A stretch of 64,000 bases of DNA from Antitrichia curtipendula (lineage: Eukaryota; Streptophyta; Bryopsida; Hypnales; Leucodontaceae): positions 4,216,001 to 4,280,000 of the forward strand of contig OX579633.1 of the NCBI GenBank assembly GCA_951230915.1, read 5' to 3'. This document shows positions 9,540 through 21,724 of this stretch, piece by piece. The notes beneath the pieces are model-generated. The model did no database searches. It saw only the letters and a program-made list of their open reading frames with translations, and had not been told where the DNA came from. Positions within the stretch are counted from its first letter, which is position 1. Each line of letters opens with the position of its first letter. The position numbers and the translations under genes are program-made.

Positions 9540-11260
9540 ATTGTAGTTAATTAAAGAAGTCATTCTGCATCATGCCATTGGCATTGTCACAAGTGGAGAT
9601 GATGAGGACATTACAAAGAAGCTCATTCTCAACATCTCTATCAATGAGGTGGCAGAGAACATGGAGAAAGAGCCCCCAACTCATACAATAAGGTCATAGG
9701 CTTCTTGAAGAAGGTATGAATTTTTTTATGTTATGCACTTTTTATTCACGTTGAATGTTAAAATCCTAATTTGGCTTGATTACTGATGATTTGGGATTTT
9801 TTTGGGTGGCAATTGTCAAATAAGAAGGGTTGGATGTATTATAGAAAGATGAATTGGTGGCCTAGAGTTGGCCTCGTCACTATTGATTGCCATGAGAACT
9901 TGTCAATGTCAGGGGGTCTTCTTGGCTAATGCAAATATTGGTGTAGAATACGGACTTGGAGTACAAATACACTTCAAGGTGCATTTGGATTTGCCAAAAA
10001 CATATCCAAGACCATGGCTCATTTGTTGTCATCTATTCATACTCCACTAATTCCAAAGCCAATATTGTAAGACTTTATAAAGCCTATCAAATGTTTATGA
10101 AAAGGAGTGGATGGAAATGAATCATCTTTACTTGACTTCATCCTTTGATGCTTCTTGTATAGTTAGTGTTTTTTAATTTTTTTAAATTTATATTATTTTT
10201 TATGTATTATATTTTAGTCATTTTTCATGTTTGAATTGGTTAGGTACTTGTAGACTCAAAAGTTTGGGATCACCCTCATAGTGAAGGACCTCGGCGATAA
10301 AGAAAAATCTAATTTTTCTTTTAAATATCCTCTGGCAATAGAGAAAGCTAGTACGAACATTGAATGGGACAACATCCTCATAAACTCTACTGTCAAATTT
10401 TTTTTTGACAATGAATGGCAACAAACTATGGCAAAGTATGCAACAGATGGATCCAAGGTTTTTTTTAGCTTTTTATTGAAGCAACAACTAAAGGTGTTAT
10501 TTTAGATTACACAACATCCATCAACAAGTTCTAATACAATGTAATTGTCTATTCCAATTTAATTTTGTTAAATTAAACTATTCCATTAATGATTGTTAAT
10601 TTGTATATGGTAGGAGCAACAATTATTGCATGTTGTGGCATGGGGCAATACATTGTGGCATTTGAGGATGAGAAGGATTTTTTTGAAGCTCTTTCACTAG
10701 AAGAAATCTGTGTGTTTTTTGACAAATTTACAAATGTGGACAATTGCTTAGTCGAATGTCATATATGTTTGTTGTAGATGTCTAGAAAAATCTGTCAAGA
10801 TTGACATGGCAAAAACACAAGAAAATTTGAAAATTGTGTTATATTTTTAGAGAAACGTCACAACAAACATGGAAAAAGAAGGTGCAAAAATTGCACTGTA
10901 TGGTAACAACATCACCTCCATGCAAGTGTCACGTGGATGGGCACTGCCATATGGAATTTTTTTCACATAACCCAAAGATGATGTGGCAGGTAATGTAGAA
11001 CTTGGTGTGACGCTATCTGAGAAGATTTATAATGTTTTGAGCAACATCAATTTAGACATCAAGAATTTTTTGGATATTGCTTTTAATAATGTCAACTTAG
11101 ACGTCTAGACATTTTTTGATACACTTTCAATGTCTCCTAGAACATTATTGTTGTACATGACATCAACTTGTTCTGCTTGTGACATCCAAACGTTTTTTGC
11201 CTCCTATGACTACAATTCATCTTCGTGCTTTTGTTTTGAAAAACATGTGTATTTGTTACT
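9540..11260 (+). pseudogene. Decayed coding element, unidentified
   Basis: Several same-strand segments read like protein but are split by stops, shifts and AT-rich interruptions. They are about 9580-9680 (SGDDEDITKKLILNISINEV), 9824-9910 (KMNWWPRVGLVTIDCHENL), 9965-10060 (LQGAFGFAKNISKTMAHLL), 10248-10460 (KFGITLIVKDLGDKEKSNF, then IEWDNILINSTVKFFFDNEW), 10855-10960 (NMEKEGAKIALYGNNITSMQ) and 10975-11100 (GNVELGVTLSEKIYNVLSNI). Putative introns are suggested by donors such as GAAG-GTATGA near 9712. I recognise no family. A dead transposon or captured gene is the simplest reading. Confidence 0.3.
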
Positions 11261-12447
11261 AACATCTAAAAAACAGAGGCTCCTACTAGTATTTTAAAAT
11301 TTATGATGAAGGCCATATCAATTGTGGTGACATCTAAACCATCATTGGCAGTTGGGACAATGCAAGATTTACATGCCATGATTGTTGTTCTCCAAAAGTT
11401 CACATAAAAATCAAAATAGAGTATGTAAATCCTCTTGATTTTGTCTTCTTTATATATTTGAGTCTAATATTTTTATTACATTTTTTGCAACTATCATGGA
11501 TTAATGTCACTAGCACAAGCCATGAGATCAAGTCATGAAGAATCAAACTCTTCTTATTAGTCCACAAAAGCCTTTTGAATTGTTGATGTATATAGAATAG
11601 ATAACATCGGCATTTGTCAATTTTGATTGTTTAAAACCAAAATCTTGTAGAGATATTTATGCTCTAATGTTTTAGAATTTATAGATGGATCACCATTAGA
11701 GGGTGGAAAATAGTCAAATATTTCCATACCATCAAAAATTCATTGACCAAATTCACTATGATTATGACTTAGACTCGTGATATTGATACATCTCATGAAT
11801 CTAACCATTATGTATTATCTTTGTATATGATTGGATTTATGTGTTCTACCTTTTTTTTGTTTCCAATTGCATTTTCAAACTCAAATTGTTGTTTAATTGA
11901 TTCATTGGAAATGGATTACATTTTAAGGTTGCATCCACGACTTTCATTAAAATATTCACATTGCTCTAAATCCTCCCAAAATGACTATTATTTCCTTAAT
12001 TTTTACTACTTTCGTTTAAAAATAATGTATCCTTTGTCAATGCAATTATCATTGAGAATGGATAGACTATTTCCAAACAAAGGTAGTAAATAATTTAATC
12101 CACAGCATAGGTCCTTCACACAAAAAATTCAATTTTTTTCCATTCACTGGTACACATATTTACAAGCTCATGCTCACAAGCTCTCAACCCAACAACCCCA
12201 TTTCAAGGATGTTTGCAAAAAACACCAGTATTTAATCATGTCACATGGATATTGACAATACTATCTTCTTTTATAACTTTTGAAGCATGAACCCAATGAA
12301 TTTGAATTTAAAAAAAATTAGAAATGGTTGTCTTGAATATAATTGTATCCCTTATTTTTGAAAAAATTTAAAAAATCATTTTATATTTTAAATTCTATTT
12401 TGTTAATTGTCATACTTTCTAATTTAGGATTTTTGGACTAGGATTGC
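11261..12447. other. No supported gene; AT-rich
   Basis: AT-rich sequence with one open frame at 11821-12093 of hydrophobic, low-complexity content that I do not support. At about 12100-12180 it shares wording with stretches near 8755 and 21121, marking a dispersed repeat. Confidence 0.4.
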
Positions 12448-12597
12448 TAGCATGTGAGCCTAGGCACCTATATTATAAATGTTTATGTTATAGGCACCTT
12501 CTATGGTTATAGGATGCCTATATTATAGGTATGTATATTATAGATATCTTCAATAGGTGTAGGTTACTTAGGCTCAAGGCTCATATGCTTGCATTTC
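12448..12597. repeat. Foldback with internal CCTATATTATAGG repeats
   Basis: The outer segments GCATGTGAGCCTAGGCACC and, at the far end, TAGGCTCAAGGCTCATATGC are inverted relative to each other. Between them TATATTATARR and ATAGGCACC-like words recur. It looks like a small MITE-like foldback. No target duplication was found. Confidence 0.5.
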
Positions 12598-12744
12598 TAA
12601 ACTCATAGGCTAGAATCATTGCCCCATGAAATATAGAAAAAAAAATTGTATACGCTTAAATTCTTTACTATCTTCAAGATCCAATTGCTCAAGAATTATA
12701 TTTCTATATGATTTTTCTGTTTTTTTTATTTTTAAATTTCTTAT

Positions 12745-13190
12745 TGAAAATAAGGGTAGTGTGAGCCACCCCAAAAACCTCAACCAGATTTTATTATTGT
12801 TTTTGGGGTGGCTCATACTACCTCTGTTTTTTTGAAAAAATTCAAATGACAGAATTTTGGGCAGGCTATTGTTCTTTTCTTTTTAATTTTTTTTCTTCTG
12901 AAAATGGGGGTAGTGTGAAGCGCCCTTAAAACCTTAGTCAATCCACCTGAGGTTTTGGAAGTGGCTCACACAGTCACACTACCCTAGTTTTAGAAAAAAA
13001 AACGGTTCAAAAAGAAGAGTTTGCACATTCTACTAGTCCATTTTTTAATTTTTTAATTTTTTTTCTGAAAATTGGGATAGTGTCAACAAGTGGCTCATAA
13101 TATATGTATTTTTTTTAAATCCAATTAATAACATGAGCAAAACTCTTTCATTTGAAATGCTATTTTGAAAATGGAGGTTGCTCACACTAC
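12745..13190. repeat. Cluster of four related hairpin units sharing AGTGTGAGCCACCCC
   Basis: Each unit starts with GAAAATRRGGGTAGTGTG-like sequence, near 12746, 12899, 13064 and 13168. The first forms a strong hairpin: GGGTAGTGTGAGCCACCCC at about 12752-12770 pairs with GGGGTGGCTCATACTACC at about 12796-12813. The second, at 12907-12985, is a weaker version with GTGTGAAGCGCCC and GTGGCTCACAC. The third and fourth are degenerate half copies. Spacing is about 100-165 bases. Confidence 0.7.
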
Positions 13191-13442
13191 CACTCAACTT
13201 CAAAAAATTCCACAAGGTACAGTTTCACTCAAAATTTGATAAAACTATTGCCATTGGATTTGCAAAGCAGTTTGTTTTTTATTAAAAAAAACCAGGTAGA
13301 TCAAAAAGAAATAAAACAAACAAAAAATGGTCACTTAGATTAAAGTTTGGTAGAATGTCCAATTAAAAAAAATTACCACAATCAAAAGTTAGGTATTGTA
13401 CCAATAAATAAAGTATCAACTCAAATCAACAACAAAAGTATT

Positions 13443-14370
13443 TTAACCCCTAAAAGACTGTTGTCCCTTTGGGGGACAAATGGAATTTTGGGCAGGTACT
13501 TACAAGCTGAATTTTTGTCGTGATTTCTTGAAATTTTTTTTGAAGATAGAAAAACTGATAAGCTTTGTGGGAATATAATTTTTTTCACAATCGGTGCTCG
13601 GAACAACAGTTATGACCAAATAAGCTCAAAACAGGGGACAGGGGGCAACCTGGGCAGCAAAAAAACATTTTCAAAAATTTGAATTTTTTTCCTCATAGAA
13701 TATATTTTTTTCTATCTGGAAAGCTTTGATTCATTTCATTTCGATTTGTTATGAGAAAGTTATGGGCATTCTTGTTTTTTGGGCAATTAGAGCATCTTTT
13801 TGAAAAAAATAACTTTTAGGATTCATTTCTGAATGCAATTTTTCAAATTTTTCAATTTTTTTTTTGCATGGTTTAGTTTACTTGCTAGAACAATCTCACC
13901 ATTCCGTCCATTTGGATTAGTGCTTTTTAATTTTATCTAAAATATATGAATATTTTAGACTTTCCTTCTATCTTGTACCTACTTCTGCTTAACATTTTTT
14001 TTAAGAATGATGATTAAGTTTTTTTGAACTTTTTTTTTCCTAGACTCTAAACTCAATTCTCTACTATGAAGATTTAAAGCTCAAAATGATGTAGTGAAAA
14101 AAATTTAAGTTAAAATGTTTGAAGTCAAAAAATCTAGTCCCACAATGTGTTGAAAAACTTGTTTTTTTCACTTTAAATGCAGATATCTTGCAATTTGTGC
14201 AATCAAGAATTCTAAAAACAATTCCACACATTCTTATACTAGTTAGGTGTAGGATCCCATGATTGGATGTGAAAAAAAAACATTTTTCAAATTCTTTTAC
14301 TCTTTGCTATAGAAATGGCAGTTTTGAGTGTTTTTTGGCAGAAAAAAGGCCTTGGGCCTTTAGGGGTTAA
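13443..14370 (+). mobile_element. Non-autonomous DNA element with TTAA-CCCCTAAA ends, full-length copy
   Basis: The element begins TTAA-CCCCTAAAAG at 13443 and ends CTTTAGGGG-TTAA at 14370 (928 bp). TTAA at both borders looks like a target duplication, as in piggyBac- or Kolobok-type elements, with an inverted end of only 8-10 bases. Inside are landmarks shared with the other copies: a GTCCC..GGGAC palindrome near the left end, GAAAGTTATGGGCATTCTTG, ACTTGCTAGAACAATCTCACC, and GAAATGGCAGTTTTGAG near the right end. There is no transposase frame. The class is inferred from the borders only. Confidence 0.65.
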
Positions 14371-15831
14371 TTCATTATTTGATTAATAGGATAATGTTTT
14401 GAAAATGTAATGGGTTATAGAACACTCAAGAGTTGGGAGTCTTGAGAGCATTATCATAAAATATAATGTCAAGTAAAATTTAATCATAAACCTCTATAAA
14501 TATGCTTTTGGTTTAGAAAGATTGAAAATTATTACTGATTATCTCATTCTTTTTACTTTTGAATTGGATAATTGCCTTAAATAAAGAACTTGGCATTTTA
14601 GCAACTTCATTTTTTTGCCCTTCAACTTTGTGTACACAAATATTGGAACATTCTTTGAGTTTAAATTTTGAAATTGGCAATCTTGGTTGCACCCCTTGGT
14701 AGAGCGTTGGCAATCCAATTTTGTAAAAGAGGGCACATAATTGAAAAATGCGCTTTAAGAAAACATTTCTCGTTTGTTATCCCTTCTTTACATGATCTTT
14801 GGATTAATGATGTTCTTAACCCTTTTAGCACCCAAGGTATAGTAGCAAGAAGTGACCACATTCCTAGTATATTGTTAAGAATACATTTGCATATGAAATA
14901 TTTTAGTCATTTAATACTATAGAACTGCAAACAATAAAGATGCATATAATGAGAATTTTTTTTGTAATCATTGTAGGGTGCATCTTAAAGATTATAATAT
15001 TTGTACAAAACATATATCAAATGTGGAAAATAATATTATTTAAAAAGAAGTTGTAGTTGTCTATAATGCAGCTTCAATTCCTTCGTGACCATATTTTGGT
15101 GACAAAATCCAATCATATGTCTTCTTTTTATCTTCTACAGTCTTAGAAAGTCAAGTTGAACCAATTTCTTCATCATGAACACATTTCTTTTATATAGGTC
15201 ATTAATTTCTTTGTCATAGCAATATACTTATAGAAAGCAAGTAACATTTGTACAATTATGTATTTTGAGAGCTCCGTAATCCAAAATCATAACTTGATTA
15301 ATATAAAATATGGGTACATATATCTGCAAACTTCATACTTTATATCCCATTTGTAAATGGATTTGCTAGTGTTGTAATCTGTAACAACTTTTAAGCAATG
15401 ACCTCTTCAATCCCGACAAGAAATTTGAATATAAAAGAGGATAAAAGTACCAAGTGAAGCATCCTAATAGATTGAAGTTTCTTCCAAATTTGTCCACTAC
15501 AGATTTGATGCTAAGAGTGCCTCCAAAATGAATTTTTGACTTCTTAGTGACCCATTTTTTAGGCACATAGTTGCTATACAATATTATGCAAATGACAAGT
15601 ATGAACTTAGAGTTGGAACTTAGAATTGGGACTTTAGCCTTCACAATACAAGTTCCAAGTTTCACATTTTGTATTTATTTTATTCATCTACTACAACCTC
15701 CAAAAGTTGGGATTTGTAACTTATTGTGAAAGGACCCTCAATGTTCTTGTGATTGACACATAGTATTTATTTGACCTATGGTTCAACTTGAGGGTGATTT
15801 TTTATTTAAAATATGTTACATTTTTCAAATT
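14371..15831. other. No supported gene; AT-rich
   Basis: Open frames near 14660-14920 and at 15366-15665 (minus) lack recognisable domains. Isolated Cys/His-containing words (FCKRGHIIEKC near 14720) recall a retroelement zinc knuckle but lack the first cysteine. Confidence 0.4.
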
Positions 15832-16780
15832 TTAACCTCTAAAGGACCAAATTGTGTCTTGGAGGTATGATAGTGTTTTGGAGGAGCTCACTATGAATGG
15901 AATTTATATTTTTTTCTTTGAAATATTCACACAGTATGTCGATGACGTTTTTCTTTAAGGCCCAATAATTTTTATAACTTTTGACTACATGGTTCTAAAC
16001 TTATTGCATATTATGGGTTTTTTCTTCTAGACTAGGCAATCTAAGTATTTAAAAAAATCACTTTTTTCATAAACAAAAATTTGAATTTTTTTTTTATAGA
16101 TTTACATCTATATCTATATCTATATGTAGAAAGCTTTGAAGCATTACATTTTGATTGATGAGATGAACATTATGAAGAGTTTTAGTTTGTAGGCAATTAT
16201 AGATTTTCTATTCTAAAATAAACTTTAAAGTCCTTTATTTAACTCAATTTTTTCAATATTTATTGAAAAAAATAAAATTATAGGATGTAGAATGTTTATT
16301 ACAACATTATAACCACTAGGAATGGCATTTTTTTAATTCTATAACTAAATTCTGAACAATTTAATATTTTGAATCATTCTCTATTTTTTTCTACTTATTA
16401 TTTTTTTCCTAAATGTTGTACAATTCCAAATGATCTAAAATTTTCAAGCATATAGCCAACTTGCCTAAAAGAATGTATCCAAAAAAGCACTACCAACATG
16501 GACAATTTTTCACACAAATATGAACTTGGAAAGTGTAGATGACATGTTTTTTGCAGGGCCAAAAAAAAGGATTTCTATCAATTCAAACACTAATATATTG
16601 CAATCCGTATAGTGGAAATTTTTGGAATTTTTTCCACATCTTTTCAAACTAGCTTACTACAAGATCCTATAGTTACATGTGTCCAAAAGTGTATTTTTTC
16701 TAGAATTTGGTACTTCTACTAGAAATGGCAATTTTGGAGCATTTTTGGTGAAAACATAATCAAATAACTTTATAGATTGG
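15832..16780 (+). mobile_element. Decayed copy of the TTAA-CCCCTAAA family
   Basis: It begins TTAA-CCTCTAAAGGACC at 15832 and carries the family's internal order: AGAAAGCTTTGAAGCATTAC-type sequence, then CTAGAAATGGCAATTTTGGAG near 16730. The right terminus is lost. A (TATATC)n stretch lies near 16107. There are many substitutions relative to the copy at 13443, so this one is old. Confidence 0.5.
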
Positions 16781-17639
16781 AATGTTTGTAATACAACGTG
16801 CTATATTGAAGATGTTTATATATTATGAGGTTTGAAAATAGAATTCTAATTCAAAGTTTGGGATGTATGAATCTCCTCTAACAAATGTCATCTTCCTCTA
16901 CGCATAAAGAATTTTAACAGTGATTTACAAAGTGGTAAAATATGACCTATACAACGTACATGGTTGGATCAACCTTTATAGGAAAAAAAGATATCAGTAA
17001 ATTTGAAAACCAAATATTAAAAATTTATGAGATTTGGATAGTTGGGTTGTAGAAATAAATTCTTTGATTCACTCATCATTAGAAGCAAAGTTCATATAAT
17101 TTTGATGAAGATGATCATATCAAATCTTTATTTATAGATTAAAAAAGTTTAACAAGGTAAATATATCCAAACATGACTCCAATAAAAACACATATCCTTT
17201 TTGGCTAAAATGATTTGACCAATATAGATAGCCAATATAATTTACTTATAAAGGACTAGGTTGTTGAATGATCAAGTTGAAAATTTAGGCACATTTCTAC
17301 ATTTGAAAGTCAATTTTCAATGGAACATTTTGAAAATTTGACACAAGGTGTGGACATCCACCCCTTTTGGGGAAATGTAATTTTTTTCCCGATTAGGTGC
17401 CTAGATCAAAAGTCATGCTACTTGAAATTTTTTGGGCAATTTGGGCAACTCATGAAAAATCATCTTTTACTTTTGAAAATTTGCAAACATATAACTAATA
17501 CAATCATGTGGGATGCAATTGTAAAAGATCCACCTAAGTGTAGTGCAAAACTCTCACTATGGGAATTAAAATTTGTTGACCTAATTAGCAAGGGCAAAAA
17601 AATAAAATCTTATAACCTCAAATTTTTGCACTACAAATT
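16781..17639. other. AT-rich sequence with a possible head fragment of the same family
   Basis: Around 17355-17480 the words CCCCTTTTGGGGAAATG, TTTTTTTCCCGATTAGGTGC and AAAAGTCATGC parallel the left part of the TTAA family. No border is present. An open frame at 17320-17643 is a by-product of this fragment. Confidence 0.35.
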
Positions 17640-18352
17640 TTGATTTTCTAATCTTTTATTGTTAAGAATTGAGTTGGAAATCTTTTGAAAATAAATTCAA
17701 CATAAAAAAACTTAATTTTCACTCATTAAAAAATTGTTAAGTAGAAGTAGATTTAAGGCTGAAGGAAAAACTAAACTGCTAATAGCTCTAAGATGGAATT
17801 GAAACACAATAATTTCAATGGTGAGATTGTTCTAGTAAGCAAACTTAACCAAGTCTAACAATTTTTTTGAAAAATTGTGGAAATTGGATTAAAAAATAAA
17901 TTCTATAAGTTATTTTTTCAAGAAGATGCTTAAATTGTTCAAAAAACAAGATTGTCCATAATTTTTTCATCACTAGTCCAAATAGAATGAATCAAAGCTT
18001 CAAATGTAGACAAAAAATATAATTTTTGAGAAAAATACAAATTTTGAGAAAAATATAATTTTTGAAAAATGTAAAATTTTTGAGAAAAATATAATTTTTG
18101 GGAAAAATATTAAAATTAAAACATTTCAATTTTTAGTGATATTTAAAAAAAATCCCTCGAGTTGCTTTTTGGACTTAGGATGGCATAACTTTCGCTCCCG
18201 GTAACCAATTGAAAAGAAATAATATTTCTGAAAACCTAACGTGATTTCCTATCTTCAAAAAATATTCAAAAAATCATGTCAAAAATTGAAATCGCACAAA
18301 CCTACCCGGAATCCCAAAAGTTCCTTGTAGGGATTTTGGAACTTTAGGGGGT
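17640..18352 (-). mobile_element. TTAA-CCCCTAAA family, inverted copy lacking one end
   Basis: Read on the minus strand it starts near 18352 as a decayed TTAC-CCCCTAAAGTTCC, then the GGGATT..AATCCC-type inner palindrome. Internal landmarks in plus orientation are TTTTCACTCATTAAAAAATTG, GTAGAAGTAGATTTAAGG and GGTGAGATTGTTCTAGTAAG. The same three landmarks occur in the copy at 45059-45991. The other terminus is not recognisable near 17640. Confidence 0.5.
18020..18115 (+). repeat. Tandem array of TTTTTGAGAAAAATATAA
   Basis: About five imperfect units of 16-20 bases lie inside the inverted TTAA-family copy. They are probably slippage within an A/T-rich spacer. Confidence 0.7.
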
Positions 18353-18472
18353 AATCTTGATATCTATGGAAACAAAAACTATGAGTTTTTTTCCACACAT
18401 TCTTCTATTAGCCTAGTATTATCACTTTTATACAGTTGAATTTCAAAAAGTGGTAGATCTTAACAATTTATG

Positions 18473-18630
18473 CTTGAAATGTATCCTAGTCCGTAGGGGT
18501 GAGACAAAAAAACAATGTTAGGTGTACCTATCTTGCATAACAATTCAAACTTGGACAAGAGTAGACAAGGGACACAATGTATCCTAGTCCACTAGGGGTG
18601 AGACAAAAAAAATGTTAGGTAGACCTATCC
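18473..18630 (+). repeat. Direct repeat of about 50 bp, copies 88 bp apart
   Basis: GTATCCTAGTCCGTAGGGG, then TGAGACAAAAAAACAATGTTAGG at about 18480-18530 recurs at about 18568-18620 as GTATCCTAGTCCACTAGGGG and TGAGACAAAAAAAATGTTAGG. It matches no other sequence in the window. Confidence 0.75.
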
Positions 18631-18754
18631 AAAATCATGTGTGGTTCCATGGCTTCTATTTGGGTTGTAATAAATACCTCGGGGGTCATTAGCATAGTGT
18701 AAGACCCTTTGACCATCTTGTGAGCCAGATGCAGTATGATCATGCTGATAGGAC

Positions 18755-18841
18755 TTGTCACGCCCGATCCTCTATGCTTCTACGCATAGCTTCTTGCATT
18801 TGTTGATTGAACTCGATGTCTTCCCGAGCTTCTTGACGCTA
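18755..18841 (-). pseudogene. Short coding remnant, possibly hAT/BED-type
   Basis: The minus strand reads RQEAREDIEFNQQMQEAMRR followed by SIEDRA and a stop. The fragment is higher in GC and helical and charged, like the linker of hAT/BED-type transposon proteins. It has stops on both sides and is too short to assign firmly. Confidence 0.25.
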
Positions 18842-21724
18842 GCAAAACTAGCATCCTAATGTTATGTTTGATGTCCGAAAAATTTGACGTTCAGTTTTTA
18901 GACATAAAAAAAAAAAAATTTCTTCTAGTGGGGTTTCCTAAGTGACCTACGGATAAGGATTAGGTTCCGGATCCGTTGTGAGGAATAATCTGAGTCCAAT
19001 TCTTTTTTGTGTTAATTGTTGTTTTCTTTAGTGAATCTTCATTTACTCTAATCTTTTGAAGGGTATATGTTTCCTTCTTTAAACCCAAGAGCGGGTCCCT
19101 CTGATATAAAGGTTAAACTATTAAATTGGTTACTTTGGTTACTGGATCCGGAACCAGATCTAGGAGAGGCACAGGATAATGACACTCTTCTATATCTGGC
19201 TGTAGTATGATGATTTGTTTGAGTTGAGAGAGAAGTGTTTTGTTGTTGTTTTGGGGAACATGAATAAGGAATTATAGTTTCAGGTTTTCAGTTCCGGATT
19301 CTTTTGTCTTGGATTTGTTTTCTGCATTATGTTCTGGTAATTTTGAGGAAACTACGAGTGAAATCCTTTGGGAACAATACACAAGTCATCTAGGGTGTTT
19401 TACACCATTTTAACACCTAAAAGGAAGATTTGTGCTTCCTTGTGCTATGACACTTTTGATGTTATCAATACTCCAATATTCTTCCACTTATTGTGATACT
19501 TTGTAGGAACATTTATAATACGTCAAATAGGCTTGCTCCTTTCAATTGCAAAAAAGGTGTTTGTATATAGAAGAATAGGTTGATTGTAAACAACCGCTTT
19601 AAAAATAGTGGACATTATAAACAAATCGTTGAGGTGACATGGATGATTGCTCTTGGAGTTGAAAGTCAACCTCTTGCAATAAAAGTGTTTTCATCCATGT
19701 CAAACTAATGCATATATACAAAGACCACATGTCTTGTATTTGGGTCCAATTGATTATCTAAGCACATTTAGAGCCTCAAATACATTGTAAAATATCATGT
19801 GAACAAAACCAAAAATTTGTCACAATCTCCTTATTTTTGCCATATTGTCTCTTTCTACTGCAATATTTTGGAGTTGGAATGCCTTTAGATCCCTTTGCAA
19901 GTTGGGCAACACATTAAATGTTTGTTCCTTGCTATCAAACATTTGGGCATAACATTTGCAACCAGACTTGTACGTCAAAAATTCCCACAATATGCTATTG
20001 TGAAGTGTCACAATCACTCTCCAATGCGGTTGTGACGTGTGGTACACGTACCTAGAGTTAGTGAGGGTGTATGCTTGTTTCAAGACTCAATGGGGGTACA
20101 TTGAGTTTGGACTCACAATTGAAAAAAATTCACTTTGTTCAGCCGATGAAATATCCAAGAGTGGTTCTTAGCATAGGAAATGGAAGAGGAAGAAGAGGAA
20201 ATAATTTTTATTCTCTATGCAAAAGGACTTGCAGCAATCTTGAATGAAAGGGAAAAAAAATTGTATGAAAGAAGAGGGAAGCTCTTCTACAAGGAATGTG
20301 TATGATTTAGAATTTCAAGGGTAACAATGTCATGGAAGAAGTGCAGATAGGAAGTCCTCAGAATCTGTATTCCACTGAAGAGGAACTTGACAAACTCTCA
20401 ATAAAACTATGTAGCTTGGAAGGCTCGTTGAATTCTTTCAGTCAATACAACATAAGTAAATCTATTAAACCATGACCAACATGTTTAGTGTGAGAAATGT
20501 TCATTTCTATTTTGGATCAAGAACAATAGAATGATTGGAATCAATGAATGCGGAATGTACAATTCATAATTAATTGCAAAAAATTCTAAATCACAAAAAA
20601 TAATTAATCGCACCGTATCAAGATGAAGAGATATTCATGAACACCCACACTTTATATATATCTTGTCACCATAAACATGACTAAGATTGGCATATATTTA
20701 TGAATTTCATTATCTTAAAGAGGCATATGGGCATTAGCATGTATATTATGCATGACATCAACAAGTATTTGTAGTTTGTTTTATTTATTATCTTCAGTTT
20801 ATTGTTTGTTGTTTAGAATTCTATGAATCTAACTAAAATGATCTACATCTTCTATGAGACTAGAAATAGAATTACATAGAAGATGAATGTCATTTGTTGC
20901 ATTGTACGTTATGTACTTACATAACGAAGCTAATGTAGCTAATATTTCTTTGCCCCTAAACTTCCAATTTGTGTAGTGATTTACTTGTTTCACCTTTAAA
21001 CTTCTTCTCTATACTAGAGCATGTACTATCTAATCTCCTAAACTTTCCATTTATTGAAAAAATGAGAAGATTATTTCAATAATTCAACTTTCATTTTCTA
21101 GTATTCCATTGTTCACGGTTTTAGATCCCATTGTCCACAATCATAGGTCTTCAATCTAAAAAAATGTGTGTTTACAAGTTCATGCTTGCATGCTTACATG
21201 CTCATAGAATAGCAACCTTGGGATTGAAAATTGGTACATCCAAATTGCAATTGTGTACTTGTGGAAACATTGCAAAAGAATGATACTCCAATATTACCTT
21301 GATTTCTACCTTATTCTAATATGATTTGAATACAAACATACAACACCATTAGATTTCTTGCTAATATTTATATATTAATACTTTCTTCAATTCAAATTAA
21401 ATATTACAAGAACATCACCAAAAATTGGAGAAGCTATGACCTTCAAATTGAATATTTCATTCTACATTGAACCTTTCCCAAACTAGCAATTTATATATGT
21501 CAACATGCCTACAATAGGTGAATAGATATATTACAAGGAGATAATAAAAAATGAAAATTTTGTACCAAAATAAAAAATTATAAATAAAAAACATCCAAAT
21601 TTAAAATTGGTTAAAACTCATATTTTCAATTTTTAATTAAATGTCATTAAAAAATCATACCAAAAAGTATTATACTATTGAGTGAAACATCAAAATAACA
21701 ATTGAATTTTGGAAACTTTAGGAA
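18842..21724. other. No supported gene; AT-rich
   Basis: The word TTCCGGATCC or its complement recurs near 18965, 19143 and 19288 around a T-rich segment, which may be a degraded element. A minus-strand open frame at 19820-20083 has no recognised domain. A dispersed repeat (GTTTACAAGTTCATGCTTGC) lies near 21170. Confidence 0.4.

Noticed and set aside
13443..13456. CCCTAAA as a telomeric repeat remnant
   Set aside because: It occurs singly at the ends of a dispersed element family and never in tandem, so it is a terminal sequence of the element and not telomere DNA.
14668..14922. Possible retroelement zinc knuckle (FCKRGHIIEKC)
   Set aside because: The first cysteine of the CCHC pattern is missing and no gag, protease or polymerase sequence is nearby.
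18960..19300. Recurring TTCCGGATCC as possible LTR ends
   Set aside because: Only three short words in mixed orientation, with no flanking long direct repeat, primer-binding site or polypurine tract.
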